Assembly: GCF_023516215.1 (NCBI RefSeq)
Contig: NZ_CP097349.1
Location: 5,236,001-5,300,000, forward strand
Reading direction: 5' to 3'
Source of the DNA: Cytobacillus pseudoceanisediminis
GTDB taxonomy: Bacteria; Bacillota; Bacilli; Bacillales; Cytobacillaceae
DNA length: 64,000 bases
In this document: positions 37,423-46,931 of the stretch, one piece after another
Position numbering within the stretch: position 1 is the stretch's first letter
Layout: every line of letters begins with the position of its first letter
Position numbers and translations under genes: made by a program
Notes under the pieces: model-generated
The model's database searches: none
What the model was told of the DNA's origin: nothing
Seen by the model: the letters and a program-made list of their open reading frames with translations, nothing else

Positions 37423-38564
37423 TTAGAGCGGTCCGAGTTCCCGGGCCATTTCTGCCAGCTTTTCCCCCAGTGACTTTGCCTCCTCAACAGCAGTATTCCA
37501 CCCGAAAGAAATCCGGAAAAATTCCTTTCCTTTTTTTCTGTAACCCCTAGGGCCATCATCGTTTTAGAAACAGTTTTCATGCCTGTGCTGCATGCGCTTC
37601 CTGTAGATATGGCATATCCATGTCTGTTGCATTCAAGCATGATATATTGCCCTTCGACCCCTTTTAACCGAAGTCCCAATGTAGAAGGAAGCTGGTAAGA
37701 GCCTGCAAAATCGTATAACACAAATTTCTCCTGTGAAGACTCAAGCTCCTTCAGCAGTGCTTCACGCAGTGTTTGGAAATGGCTGTTATGTCTGTTTAAA
37801 TTTACATAAGCTTTCTGTGCAGCTACTGTCATTCCGGCAATTCCTGGAAGGTTCACAGTGCCTGGCCTGAAACCTTTTTCATGTGATACGCCTGGTAAGA
37901 AGGAGCTCCACCGCCTGCCAGGTTTGAGGTAAACCCCGCCCACCCCTTTTGGCCCGTAAAATTTATGGGCAGAAAAGGACAGGCTATCAACAAAGCTGGC
38001 GACTTCTTTTAAATCTGATTTTCCAAAAGTATGGACACAATCACTATGCAGCAATATCTTCCTTTGCCTGCAAAGTTGGCTGATCTCAGGGACAGGCTGC
38101 AATGTGCCAATTTCAGGATTTCCATGCTGTATGGTAATTAAGACGGTATCATCCCTGATGGCCGAACTTAATTTTTTTAGGTCAATACGGCCATCCGCCC
38201 CAAAAGGGATTTCTGTAATTTCATAGCCATTATCAAGGCTTAATTTCTCTAGGACACTATGAATAGAGGAATGTTCAGCCATTCCCGCTATAATATGTTT
38301 TCCTGATTTTTCAGAGGCAGACAGCAAGGCTAATATAGCGAGTAAATTGCTTTCTGTACCTCCACTGGTAAAGTAGATTCCTTCACTCTCAACTCCCAAA
38401 AGGATGGCTAATTCTCTCCGGCAGTTTTCAAGAAGCCCTTCTGCTGCGCTCCCGGTATCATGAAGGCTGAGGGAGTTGCCAAAGTATTCAGTTGAGGCTT
38501 TAATATAGGCATCTGCCGCTTCCGGATCAAGCGGACAAGATGCTGCATAATCGAAATATTTCAT
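37423..38564 (-). CDS. nifS: Cysteine desulfurase for NadA maturation (frameshifted here)
   Basis: PLP enzyme that mobilises sulfur for the NadA iron-sulfur cluster. YFDYAASCPLDPEAADAY begins the protein, the PLP lysine is in SFSAHKFYGPKGVGGVY and the persulfide cysteine in STGSACSTGM. The frame breaks at T7 on the plus strand (37531-37537); T8 gives VTEKKGKEFFRISFGWNT and ends MARELGPL at 37423. The longer frame running to 37296 into niaR is a result of the break. Restored length is 380 residues. Divergent from nadB. Confidence 0.92.
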
Positions 38565-38664
38565 GTTCTCACCTGCTCTCTCTCTTTAAATAAAGCCTTC
38601 GAAAAGCAAGAAGTTCCTCTTAAACTATGAAAACCTCTTGTCATAATTCTAAATCTGTGTAAAT

Positions 38665-38686
38665 ATAGGTGTCAAGACACCTGTAA
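38665..38686. promoter_or_regulatory. NiaR operator upstream of nadB
   Basis: Palindrome AGGTGTC-AA-GACACCT (38667-38682), flanked by TAT and GTA. It matches the known NiaR (YrxA) box of Bacilli, ACAGGTGTC-type. A possible promoter, TTGTCA (38638-38643) with TAAATA (38660-38665), lies just before it, so the bound repressor would block the start of nadB transcription. Confidence 0.85.
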
Positions 38687-38705
38687 AAACAGGAGGTATA
38701 AAATA

Positions 38706-40288
38706 ATGAATGCCGACGTTTTGATTATTGGAAGCGGGGTAGCCGCTTTGCAGTTGGCAAAGAGGCTGCGACAGGACTTAAATGTGATTATTCTCACAAA
38801 GTCAACTGTAAAAAATGGAAACTCATATATGGCGCAGGGCGGCATTGCGGCTGCCCTGGGAGTAAATGATCACCCATCCAAGCACTACATGGATACACTC
38901 GAAGCAGGAAGGTTTCATAATGATTCTGATGCAGTGCTGTCCCTGACCAGTGAGGCACCCTCCCTGATAAAAGAGCTTAATCAAGAGGGATGCCTGTTTG
39001 ATATGGATTCTGAAGGAGCATTTGCGTTAGGCATGGAAGGGGCTCATTCAGAAAGCAGAATTGTTCATGGAGGCGGGGACAGCACTGGAAAAACAGTCAT
39101 TGATTTTATGCTGTCAAATAAAAATCAAAACGTTCGAATCATGGAAAATGTTCTTGTGTTTCAATTGCTGATAAATGAAACGGAAGGCAGTTGTATAGGG
39201 GTAAAAGGAAAAGATTCCAATGGTGTAATTCATCGTTTCATTTCATCTCATGTTGTGCTTGCAACAGGGGCTGCGGCCAGCTATATGAATATACATCCAA
39301 TGCCGATTCCGTAACCGGAGATGGTATTGCCTTAGCGTACAGAGCAGGTGCGGAGATAGCGGATATGGAGTTCATCCAATTTCATCCCACACTTCTATAT
39401 AAAGACGGTAAAGCATTAGGGCTAATCTCGGAAGCTGTCAGGGGAGAGGGCGGCAGGCTCGTTACAGAAGACGGAAGACCAGTAATGGCAGGACTTCATC
39501 CACTGGGAGATTTAGCGCCAAGACATGTTGTGTCACAAGCAATTTTTCATTCTTTAGAGAAAGGGAAATCCGTGTTCCTGGATATCTCCTCAATTGAAAA
39601 CTTTAAATCCAGGTTTCCGACAATAACAAAAATCTGTGAACAAAACGGAGTAGATCTAAGCATTGGGAAAATTCCAGTTTCACCCGGAAGCCACTTTTTA
39701 ATGGGAGGAATTAAAACAGATTTATTGGGCCGCACCAGCATTCCTGGCCTGTATGCGATTGGTGAAGCTGCATGCACAGGCGTACATGGCGCTAACCGGC
39801 TTGCAAGTAACTCCCTTCTGGAAGGTTTATATTTGGGCAAAAGGCTTGCGGAGTGGATTAATGAACAGCCATCAAGTGATCCTGCTAAAGGACTGACATT
39901 TCCCGAGACAGCATTAAGATGTCAAGTCAAAGAAAGTTTACCTTCAGTTGAAGAAATTAAATTGAGAATGATGAAAAATGCAGGGATTATCAAAACAAAA
40001 GAAGGGCTTTTAGATCAGCTTGCCTGGCTTAAAGGCTGCAAAATTGAAGAATGGATTAAAGCAGAACTTGATGATCTTTCAATAGAGGAAGCAACACGGG
40101 CTTTCATGCTTATCGCAGCTTATCTGATAACAGACGCTGCAGTAAGGAGGACAGAGAGCCGGGGAGGCCATTTCCGGCAGGATTATCCCTTCGAAAGTCA
40201 TGAATGGCTTGGAAAAAGAATCATTCAATCCCGAAAATCTGAAAAGGGTGGTAAATATGAACAAATTAAAGCTGCGATTGCAACTTGA
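38706..40288 (+). CDS. nadB: L-aspartate oxidase (frameshifted here)
   Basis: FAD enzyme oxidising aspartate to iminoaspartate, the first step of NAD synthesis. FAD-binding GSGVAALQLAKRL and the stretches GNSYMAQGGIAAALG and HGGGDSTGKTV are in the first frame. The second half, with SPGSHFLMGGIKTD and GANRLASNSLLEG, is in another. The break is at GGGG (39267-39270): a fifth G gives LATGGCGQLYEYTSNADSVT. Restored length is about 527 residues. ATG at 38706 follows CAGGAGG. The end overlaps nadC by 32 bases. Confidence 0.93.
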
Positions 40289-41093
40289 ACAGTTTTTTCT
40301 CGAGGATATCGGGGACCGCGACCTGACAAGCGGACTTATTTTTGGAGAAGATCAGACTGGAATGGTCGTTTTCCTTGCAAAGGACAATGGCATTTTTTGC
40401 GGAGAAGAAATAATCAGGTCCGGATATAAGATGCTAAATCCAGCCGCTGAAGTCAATATAATAGTAAAGGATGGAGAATGGATTGAGAAAGGTCAAGTCC
40501 TTGCTGAAGCTGCAGGGCCTGTATCCGATTTATTAAAAGGAGAAAGAGTGGTCTTAAATCTGCTCCAAAGAATGAGCGGAATTGCAACAAAAACAAGTGA
40601 GGCTGTCCGGGTATTAAATAGTTCACATACGAAAATCTGCGATACAAGAAAAACTACACCTGGCCTTAGAATGCTTGAAAAATATGCAGTCAGATGCGGA
40701 GGGGGATTTAACCATCGATATGGCCTCTATGATGCAGTCATGATTAAAGACAACCATATTTCTTTTGCAGGATCAATTTCGAAAGCTGTGGAAGAAGTAC
40801 GGTCAAAAGTTGGGCATATGGTAAAAGTTGAAGTCGAAACGGAAACAAAAGAACAGGTTCTTGAAGCAGTTGAGTCAGGGGCAGATGTTATCATGTTTGA
40901 CAACAGGAGCCCTGAAGAGATTAAAGAGTGGATCAGCAGCGTGCCGAAGGGGATCCTGACAGAAGCATCCGGCGGAATCACGTTGGATAACCTGTCAGCT
41001 TACAGCGATACAGGGGTTGATTTTATTTCATTGGGTTTTCTTACTCATTCCGTGAAATCGCTTGATATAAGTGTGAAGGTTACTGTGGAATAA
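40257..41093 (+). CDS. nadC: Nicotinate-nucleotide pyrophosphorylase (quinolinate phosphoribosyltransferase)
   Basis: Converts quinolinate and PRPP to nicotinate mononucleotide. 278 residues. LEEDIGDRDLTSG-type start, the PRPP and quinolinate motifs CDTRKTTPGLRMLEKYAVRC and HRYGLYDAVMIKDNH, and EASGGITLDNL are present. ATG at 40257 (MNKLKLRLQLEQF) follows AAAAGGGTGG. It overlaps nadB, so the two are co-translated. A repeat block separates it from nadA. Confidence 0.95.
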   Translation: MNKLKLRLQLEQFFLEDIGDRDLTSGLIFGEDQTGMVVFLAKDNGIFCGEEIIRSGYKMLNPAAEVNIIVKDGEWIEKGQVLAEAAGPVSDLLKGERVVLNLLQRMSGIATKTSEAVRVLNSSHTKICDTRKTTPGLRMLEKYAVRCGGGFNHRYGLYDAVMIKDNHISFAGSISKAVEEVRSKVGHMVKVEVETETKEQVLEAVESGADVIMFDNRSPEEIKEWISSVPKGILTEASGGITLDNLSAYSDTGVDFISLGFLTHSVKSLDISVKVTVE

Positions 41094-41340
41094 AAGCGGA
41101 AGCGCCTTGCCCACAAAAGAACGCAGACTAGGAACGCCACGTCCTGTGGCAACGTCTGCAAGACCCCCATCCTAGGGGCCTCAACCCACAAGACGAGCCT
41201 CCCAGGAAGGTGTTCTTGCCTTTTTGGAGGATTGGCGCTTGTTACCTCGAGGTGGGAGACGCTTCTCTAATGAGCTAACGCTTTTAGTCGTGCGATGAAT
41301 ACGCTGTCGAAGCGTTCCATGTGGAGCTGGACTGTTACCG
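41093..41340. repeat. GC-rich intergenic repeat between nadC and nadA
   Basis: The block starts with AAAAGCGGAAGCGCCTTGCC right at the nadC stop and shows hairpins such as GCCAC/GTGGC and CCCATCCTAGGGG. A 35-base stretch (41124-41158) recurs exactly at 42820-42854 after nadA. The opening AAAAGCGG and CTCGAGG motifs link it to the array at 6027. No gene is seen here. The DNA after 41340 is AT-rich and may hold the nadA promoter. Confidence 0.7.
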
Positions 41341-41403
41341 ACGTTCAAAGGATATAAATTCCTAAAAAAATAAATGCATAATTGGCAAAGGGGTATGGAG
41401 GAA

Positions 41404-42510
41404 ATGAATATTTTTCAGACAGCAGAAAAACAAACAACTATTCTTCCGGAAAAATATCGAATGATGACTATAAAGGAACTGGAGGATCGAGCAAGAGAAA
41501 TAAAAGATAAGCTTGGAAATAAGCTGTTTATTCCGGGTCATCATTATCAGAAGGATGAGGTCATCCAGTTTGCGGACGCTACCGGTGATTCACTAAAGCT
41601 TGCCCAGCTTTCACAGGAAAATGCAGAGGCAGAATATATTGTGTTTTGCGGAGTTCACTTTATGGCTGAAACGGCAGATATATTAACAGATTCTAGTCAA
41701 AAGGTGCTATTGCCTGATATGCGCGCAGGCTGCTCTATGGCCGATATGGCTGATATCAGCCAAACAGAAAGAGCCTGGACGAAGCTGCAGAATATGTTTG
41801 GCGATACAATGCTTCCTTTAACATACGTAAACTCTACTGCGGGCATCAAGGCTTTTGTAGGCCGCCATGGAGGAGCAACAGTTACTTCTTCGAATGCTGA
41901 AAAAATGGTGAGCTGGGCGTTTGAGCAGAAGCCGAGAATTGTATTTCTGCCTGACCAGCATCTTGGAAGAAATACGGCTTATAACCTCGGAATTGGGCTT
42001 GAGGAAATGGCTGTATGGAACCCCATTACGGATCAGCTGGAATATGAAGGGCCGCTTGAGGACATTAAAGTAATTCTTTGGAAAGGCCATTGTTCAGTTC
42101 ATGAAAACTTTACTGTTGAAAATGTCAAAGAAGTTCGGGAACAATATCCGGCAATGAAGATCATTGTCCATCCGGAATGCAGAAGGGAAGTTGTGGAACT
42201 TTCCGACATGGCCGGGTCGACCAATTATATAATAGATGCAATAGAACATTCAGAACCTGGGTCTTCATGGGCGATCGGTACAGAGATGAATTTGGTTAAA
42301 AGGATTATCACCCAGCATTCAGATAAAAAAATCATCTCACTTAACCCTCATATGTGTCCTTGCCTGACCATGAACCGAATCGATTTACCGCACCTTGTTT
42401 GGTGCCTTGAAGCAATTGAGCAGGGGGAAAGCCAAAATCTAATTCAGGTTGAAGAACAAACAGCAGCATTTGCTAAATTGGCATTAGATAGGATGCTCGA
42501 ACGTCCATAA
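41404..42510 (+). CDS. nadA: Quinolinate synthase A
   Basis: [4Fe-4S] enzyme condensing iminoaspartate with dihydroxyacetone phosphate to quinolinate. 368 residues. Cysteines in [46 protein letters not shown] and [11 protein letters not shown] include the cluster ligands; this is the long Bacillus-type NadA. ATG at 41404 ([10 protein letters not shown]) is preferred, with AAAGGGG 11 bases ahead; ATGs at 41374 and 41395 are alternatives. The cluster sulfur is likely supplied by the neighbouring NifS. Confidence 0.94.
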   Translation: MNIFQTAEKQTTILPEKYRMMTIKELEDRAREIKDKLGNKLFIPGHHYQKDEVIQFADATGDSLKLAQLSQENAEAEYIVFCGVHFMAETADILTDSSQKVLLPDMRAGCSMADMADISQTERAWTKLQNMFGDTMLPLTYVNSTAGIKAFVGRHGGATVTSSNAEKMVSWAFEQKPRIVFLPDQHLGRNTAYNLGIGLEEMAVWNPITDQLEYEGPLEDIKVILWKGHCSVHENFTVENVKEVREQYPAMKIIVHPECRREVVELSDMAGSTNYIIDAIEHSEPGSSWAIGTEMNLVKRIITQHSDKKIISLNPHMCPCLTMNRIDLPHLVWCLEAIEQGESQNLIQVEEQTAAFAKLALDRMLERP

Positions 42511-42584
42511 GCGTTTGCAAAAGGTTAGCCGGTCATTAAATCAGCGGAAATTACACAGAAATACTCTGCGTAAATTTAGGCAAT

Positions 42585-42617
42585 AAAAAATTCTCCCCGC
42601 CCGGGAGGATTTTTTTA
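42585..42617 (+). terminator. Terminator after nadA
   Basis: The stem AATTCTCCC/GGGAGGATT has one G-T pair and GC-rich loop bases, flanked by A6 and T7; likely bidirectional. Confidence 0.85.
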
Positions 42618-42819
42618 TTGCCTTGCTGCCCTTTGCTGTTAATAGGATTAGAAGAAACGATGAAGCATAAATCCTGGGAAAAATGCATATCTTTTTGTGT
42701 AGATTGTTAGCAATTTGCCCATTTCTTCATACACTATATGGACTCATCGCGATTAACGGGCACTAATCTGCAATTTTCAAATAAATGGATGAAATGCCCG
42801 TAAATGCTGATTAGGAACA

Positions 42820-42876
42820 CAGACTAGGAACGCCACGTCCTGTGGCAACGTCTGTGTGACCCACATCGTGTGGGCC
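42820..42876. repeat. Second copy of the nadA-flanking repeat
   Basis: Bases 42820-42854 repeat 41124-41158 exactly. Two hairpins are possible: CACAGAC...GTCTGTG with inner GCCAC/GTGGC, then CCCACATCGTGTGGG. It lies about 55 bp before safA. The preceding 42618-42819 shows no gene. Confidence 0.75.
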
Positions 42877-42930
42877 TATACTAACCATCATTGATGGAAG
42901 TATCACCTTACGCATAGGAGGGAATTCAGA

Positions 42931-44940
42931 GTGAAAATCCATATCGTACAGAAAGGGGATACTCTTTGGAAGATTGCAAAAAAGTACGGCGTGAATTTTG
43001 AAGAGCTGAAAAAGATGAATACACAGCTCAGCAACCCTGATATGATTATGCCCGGTATGAAAATAAAAGTTCCTGCAAGCGGGGGCTCAATAAAAAAAGA
43101 GGCTCCTATTGGAGGAAAACCGGAAGCAAAAATAAATATGGGTGCCAAAAAGGAAATGCCAAAAGCAGAACAACCTTTTGCCAAAGAGAAACCTATTACC
43201 ATGCCATCAGCTGAAGCACCTAAGGAGAAGCCGGTAAAAGAAGCACCGAAAAAGGAAATGCCAAAAGTAACGGCGCCAAAGGTTGAAATTCCGAAAGAAG
43301 TGCCAAAACCTGCACCAAAAGAAGTTCCCAAAAAACCTTATACGCCAAAAATGCCAAAGCCTATTATGCCTGAAATTGATATAAATAATTATTATATGAT
43401 GAATATTCAGCAGCCGGCTCCGCAGCAAAAGCCGCTTCCAGCAAAAGAGATTAAACCGCAGCAGCAAAAGCCGCTTCCAGCAAAAGAGGTTAAACCGCAG
43501 CAGCAGAAACCGCTTCCGGCTAAAGAGGTTAAAGTGAAGGAAAAACCAGTGAAGCCTGCAGAAACAAAACCACAGCAAAAACCACTGCCTATATCAGAAT
43601 CCAAGCCACAGCCCCAGCTCCCGCCTAAACCAGTCAATATCCTTCCGCAGGCAAAGCCGGCTCCAAATCAAGAAAGTCCTGAATCGCCGGAAAGCGAATC
43701 TTCTTTATATACACATCAAGGAGGTCAATATCAGCCAATGTTTCCTTTTAACCCATGTTACCCGCAAATGCCTTATCCTCAAGTACAGGGAGCAATGATG
43801 CCGCAGATGCCGCATCAGATGCCGCATCAGGTGCAGGGAGCAATGATGCCGCAGATGCCGCATCAGATGCCACACCAGGTGCAGGGAGCGATGATGCCGC
43901 AGATGCCGCATCAGATGCCACATCAGGTGCAGGGAGCGATGATGCCGCAGATGCCGCATCAGATGCCACACCAGGTGCAGGGAGCGATGATGCCGCAGAT
44001 GCCGCATCAGATGCCACACCAGGTGCAGGGAGCGATGATGCCGCAGATGCCACACCAGATGCCGCAGGTACAGGGAGCGATGATGCCGGAGCATCAAATG
44101 CCGCATATGGGTATGATGGCTGGAGTTGAAAGTCCGGATTATGATGAATCTTCGCCGTTCATGCCAATGGCTCAAATGCCATCAGGTGTGATGGGTGCAG
44201 AAGATATGGGACAACAGATGCCACATCAAGTGCAAGGGGCGATGATGCCGCAGATGCCGCATCAGATGCCACATCAGGTGCAGGGAGCGATGATGCCGCA
44301 GATGCCGCATCAGATGCCACATCAGGTGCAGGGAGCGATGATGCCGCAGATGCCGCATCAGATGCCACAGGTGCAGGGAGCAATGATGCCGCAGATGCCG
44401 CATCAAATGCCATCGGGAGTGATGGGTGCAGAAGATATGGGAATGCAAATGCCGCATCAGATGCCGCATCAAGTACAAGGAGCAATGATGCCACAGATGC
44501 CGCACCAAATGCCATCGGGTGTAATGGGTGCAGAAGACGTGGGAATGCAAATGCCGCATCAGATGCCGCATCAAGTGCAAGGAGCAATGATGCCACAGAT
44601 GCCGCATCAAATGCCATCAGGTGTAATGGGTGCAGAAGACATGGGAATGCAAATGCCACACATGCCGCAGGTGCAGGGAATGGAAGAATCTCCGGGTATG
44701 TCTCAAAAGCCATTAATGCCTGGTTCAGTGATGGGTGCTTCTAATGATTGCGGATGCGGAGGACCGAAATTTGCTCCGGGAGGATACGGTCCGGGACCAG
44801 GATTCGGTCCAGGGCCGGCATATGGTCCGGGATTTGGCTATGGCCCAGGACCAGCATTCGGTCAAGGTTTTGGCCAAATGGGCGGAGAGGCATTTGGAAT
44901 GCCAAGAAGCTTTGACGAAAGCAGTGAATACGACGGTTAA
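42931..44940 (+). CDS. safA: Spore coat assembly protein SafA, expanded
   Basis: Morphogenetic protein of the inner coat; binds cortex peptidoglycan and SpoVID. An N-terminal LysM domain (IHIVQKGDTLWKIAKKYGVN...KIKVPASG) is followed by a Lys/Pro-rich linker with repeated QQKPLPAKEVK. Then comes a Met/Pro/Gln/His repeat domain with thirteen VQGAMMP motifs and four MPSGVMGAED motifs, and a Gly/Pro-rich tail with CGCGG. 669 residues against about 387 in B. subtilis. GTG or ATG-type start at 42931 follows ATAGGAGGG. Upstream gene nadA matches B. subtilis order. Confidence 0.94.
   Translation: MKIHIVQKGDTLWKIAKKYGVNFEELKKMNTQLSNPDMIMPGMKIKVPASGGSIKKEAPIGGKPEAKINMGAKKEMPKAEQPFAKEKPITMPSAEAPKEKPVKEAPKKEMPKVTAPKVEIPKEVPKPAPKEVPKKPYTPKMPKPIMPEIDINNYYMMNIQQPAPQQKPLPAKEIKPQQQKPLPAKEVKPQQQKPLPAKEVKVKEKPVKPAETKPQQKPLPISESKPQPQLPPKPVNILPQAKPAPNQESPESPESESSLYTHQGGQYQPMFPFNPCYPQMPYPQVQGAMMPQMPHQMPHQVQGAMMPQMPHQMPHQVQGAMMPQMPHQMPHQVQGAMMPQMPHQMPHQVQGAMMPQMPHQMPHQVQGAMMPQMPHQMPQVQGAMMPEHQMPHMGMMAGVESPDYDESSPFMPMAQMPSGVMGAEDMGQQMPHQVQGAMMPQMPHQMPHQVQGAMMPQMPHQMPHQVQGAMMPQMPHQMPQVQGAMMPQMPHQMPSGVMGAEDMGMQMPHQMPHQVQGAMMPQMPHQMPSGVMGAEDVGMQMPHQMPHQVQGAMMPQMPHQMPSGVMGAEDMGMQMPHMPQVQGMEESPGMSQKPLMPGSVMGASNDCGCGGPKFAPGGYGPGPGFGPGPAYGPGFGYGPGPAFGQGFGQMGGEAFGMPRSFDESSEYDG
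43785..44680 (+). repeat. 48-bp coding tandem repeats within safA
   Basis: Near-identical 48-bp units encode 16-residue repeats built on VQGAMMPQMPHQMPHQ, in two clusters (about 43785-44090 and 44217-44400). Three further variants after 44400 are joined by MPSGVMGAEDMG. Because 48 is a multiple of three, all six frames stay open, which creates false ORFs. Copy number is prone to change by slippage and to assembly error. Confidence 0.93.
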
Positions 44941-45916
44941 TAATGGAGGAGACGATTTAGTTCAAAATCGTCTCCTCTCCTATTTGCAAGATCAGCTGCC
45001 CTTTAAAATTGAAGAGTTAAAGCCGATTAGAAAGAAGGTTTATTTACTGAGGACACAGGAACGGGCCTTTGTATTGAAAGGATTTTCATCCTATCACCGG
45101 CTAAAGCTTCAGGAGGCATTTACTTCATCATTAATGAATGAAGGATTTGCAAAAACATATATTTTTTATGAGGTTGCCAAAGAACCGCCATTGTTTTTTG
45201 ACCGGACATATTTTGGGTGTCTGGAATACATCCCGCCTTCTGAAGAAGTGTTCACCTATTTTTTGAAGAGCGATCGTTTGGAAGGGCTAAATTTGCTGAA
45301 GAATTTCCACGATACTACAGAGAAGCTTGTAAGCCGTTACCAAACGGTTGTGCCGGCATATCGGCAGGCAGACAAGTGGAGAGAGAGAGCGACCCTTTTC
45401 CTTAATAATCTCCCAGTAATAAGATATTTTGTCCAAAAAGAAATTATTAATGAATTATTAGCCTGGGCAGATTGGGCCTTGAAAGGCATTGAAGAGGACG
45501 CCTGGCTTTTTCAATCCGGGAGGAAGGTTATTCTGCATGGTGATGTAGCACATCATAATTTTCTCAGAGCTAAAGATCAATCTTTATATTTGCTTGATTT
45601 TGACCTGATAGCAATAGGTACTCCACATTCCGATTACCTGCAGTATGCGAACCGCATCCTCCCCTTTATGAAATGGTCATTTGACGATTTGGGAAAATAT
45701 TCAATATTTAAATCCAATCTTGAAGAAAAGGGCTTTCTTCATGCATTGGCATTTCCAACTGATATATTTAGGGAATGGAATCGTGTAATAAGGGATAGAA
45801 CATATCTTGATTCTGTAAAGATTCGTCCTGTTTTGGATTTAACTGTTGGTCAGTTTGCTGAGAGACAGCGTTTTATTAAAGCTCTTAAATATGCCGTTAA
45901 TGAGATAAACAAATAA
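44924..45916 (+). CDS. CotS-family spore coat kinase-like protein
   Basis: About 330 residues with the aminoglycoside-phosphotransferase fold of CotS/YsxE. Unlike YsxE here, it keeps the catalytic loop HGDVAHHNFLRA and the metal-binding YLLDFDLIAIGTPHSDY, so it may be an active kinase. The start is unclear: GGAGGAG (44944-44950) follows the safA stop, but the next in-frame codons are TTA GTT, and the nearest proper start is GTG at 44924, overlapping safA. It lies between safA and coxA, which are neighbours in B. subtilis. Function in the coat is inferred from family and position. Confidence 0.82.
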   Translation: MNTTVNNGGDDLVQNRLLSYLQDQLPFKIEELKPIRKKVYLLRTQERAFVLKGFSSYHRLKLQEAFTSSLMNEGFAKTYIFYEVAKEPPLFFDRTYFGCLEYIPPSEEVFTYFLKSDRLEGLNLLKNFHDTTEKLVSRYQTVVPAYRQADKWRERATLFLNNLPVIRYFVQKEIINELLAWADWALKGIEEDAWLFQSGRKVILHGDVAHHNFLRAKDQSLYLLDFDLIAIGTPHSDYLQYANRILPFMKWSFDDLGKYSIFKSNLEEKGFLHALAFPTDIFREWNRVIRDRTYLDSVKIRPVLDLTVGQFAERQRFIKALKYAVNEINK

Positions 45917-46025
45917 TGTACAAAAAAATGGACGTAAATGGACAGAATGAAAGCCTCCTTTCGCTCACAAGCTAAGAAAGAGCAGCAATGCTCAGGGCTT
46001 GTAATATTAGCGAGGGGTTTTTCGC

Positions 46026-46769
46026 TTGCACAAGAAATTAATTGCAGTACCGATGGCTGCCATCATGACAATGGGATTGGCAGGATGCGGAACGAACGAA
46101 GATGCATCTGTTGATCGAAAGAATGAAATTGGTCAGCCCATGGGATATTATTCAAATGAAAATCACGGAAACCGCGGTGGAAATGTCCGGGTTGAAGATG
46201 GTACAGATAATGATGGGCCTCTGACAGAAATGATGGATCATACTCTGGGTGCAGAGGGAAAAAATAATGGCTCCAACAGAGTGGAAAATAATGCAAGAAG
46301 AGTCAGGAATGAAAATACCGGAAACCCAACTGTTCCTCTTGCTGACAGGGACCGCAGCTTTTTGCAGAGAGATAATCGTTTTAGCCATAGCGATGCAAAT
46401 TATCATGGCCATCTCGATGACAATACACGACAAGCCAAAAATTCTTATTATCAGGCTTATGAAGGTGAGCTTGCTGAAAAAATTGGCAACGTTGCAGCTT
46501 CTGTTCCTAACGTTGAGGATGTCCGTTCCGTGACCTATGGAAGCGATGTTTTGATTGCTGTGGATTTGAATGATTATGATAAGGAAGAACAGACGAAAGA
46601 AGCGATTCATGAAGCTGTTCAGCCATATTTACGCGGAAGATCTGCTACGGTGGTAACGGACGAAGGAACGTTTAGCCGTTTAAGAAATATTGATAACAAT
46701 CTTCGTGATGGCGGCCCGCGAGAGCAAATTGATTGGGATTTAAAAAGTTTATTCCGCAGGGAAAAATAA
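46026..46769 (+). CDS. coxA: YhcN/YlaJ-family sporulation lipoprotein, CoxA-like
   Basis: 247-residue lipoprotein with lipobox LAGC (MGLAGCGTNED). A polar, Asn-rich region precedes the C-terminal YhcN/YlaJ domain (LAEKIGNVAASVPNVEDVRS VTYGSDVLIAVDL). It sits downstream of safA, where B. subtilis has coxA (yrbB), a spore-cortex lipoprotein; the symbol rests on that. TTG at 46026 follows GAGGGG. The 109 bp before it contain a weak stem-loop region and no gene. Confidence 0.82.
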   Translation: MHKKLIAVPMAAIMTMGLAGCGTNEDASVDRKNEIGQPMGYYSNENHGNRGGNVRVEDGTDNDGPLTEMMDHTLGAEGKNNGSNRVENNARRVRNENTGNPTVPLADRDRSFLQRDNRFSHSDANYHGHLDDNTRQAKNSYYQAYEGELAEKIGNVAASVPNVEDVRSVTYGSDVLIAVDLNDYDKEEQTKEAIHEAVQPYLRGRSATVVTDEGTFSRLRNIDNNLRDGGPREQIDWDLKSLFRREK

Positions 46770-46782
46770 TGATTCAGCAAAG

Positions 46783-46812
46783 AGGGCAAAGCTGCTGGGC
46801 TTTGCCCTTTTT
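46783..46812 (+). terminator. Terminator after coxA
   Basis: The stem AGGGCAAAGC/GCTTTGCCCT with a short loop is followed by TTTTT. Confidence 0.88.
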
Positions 46813-46931
46813 ACATAATTAATTTTTTTCAGGATAAACATGAAAATGTTGGTCACACTAAGCATAAAGATCTGGGAAAACAGGCTCAGGCGGATGCTGC
46901 AGAAGTTACTATTTAATCGAGGTGATCGATC

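Noticed and set aside
37296..38564. A NifS with an unusual basic C-terminal tail overlapping niaR
   Set aside because: The tail is out-of-frame translation after a missing A/T in a homopolymer; the proper frame ends at 37423.
43705..44713. Several long open frames on both strands inside safA, rich in His-Leu-Arg-His, Ala-Ala-Ser or Ala-Asp
   Set aside because: They follow from the 48-bp repeat, whose period is a multiple of three and keeps all frames open. They have no ribosome binding sites, and the safA frame is clearly the coding one.
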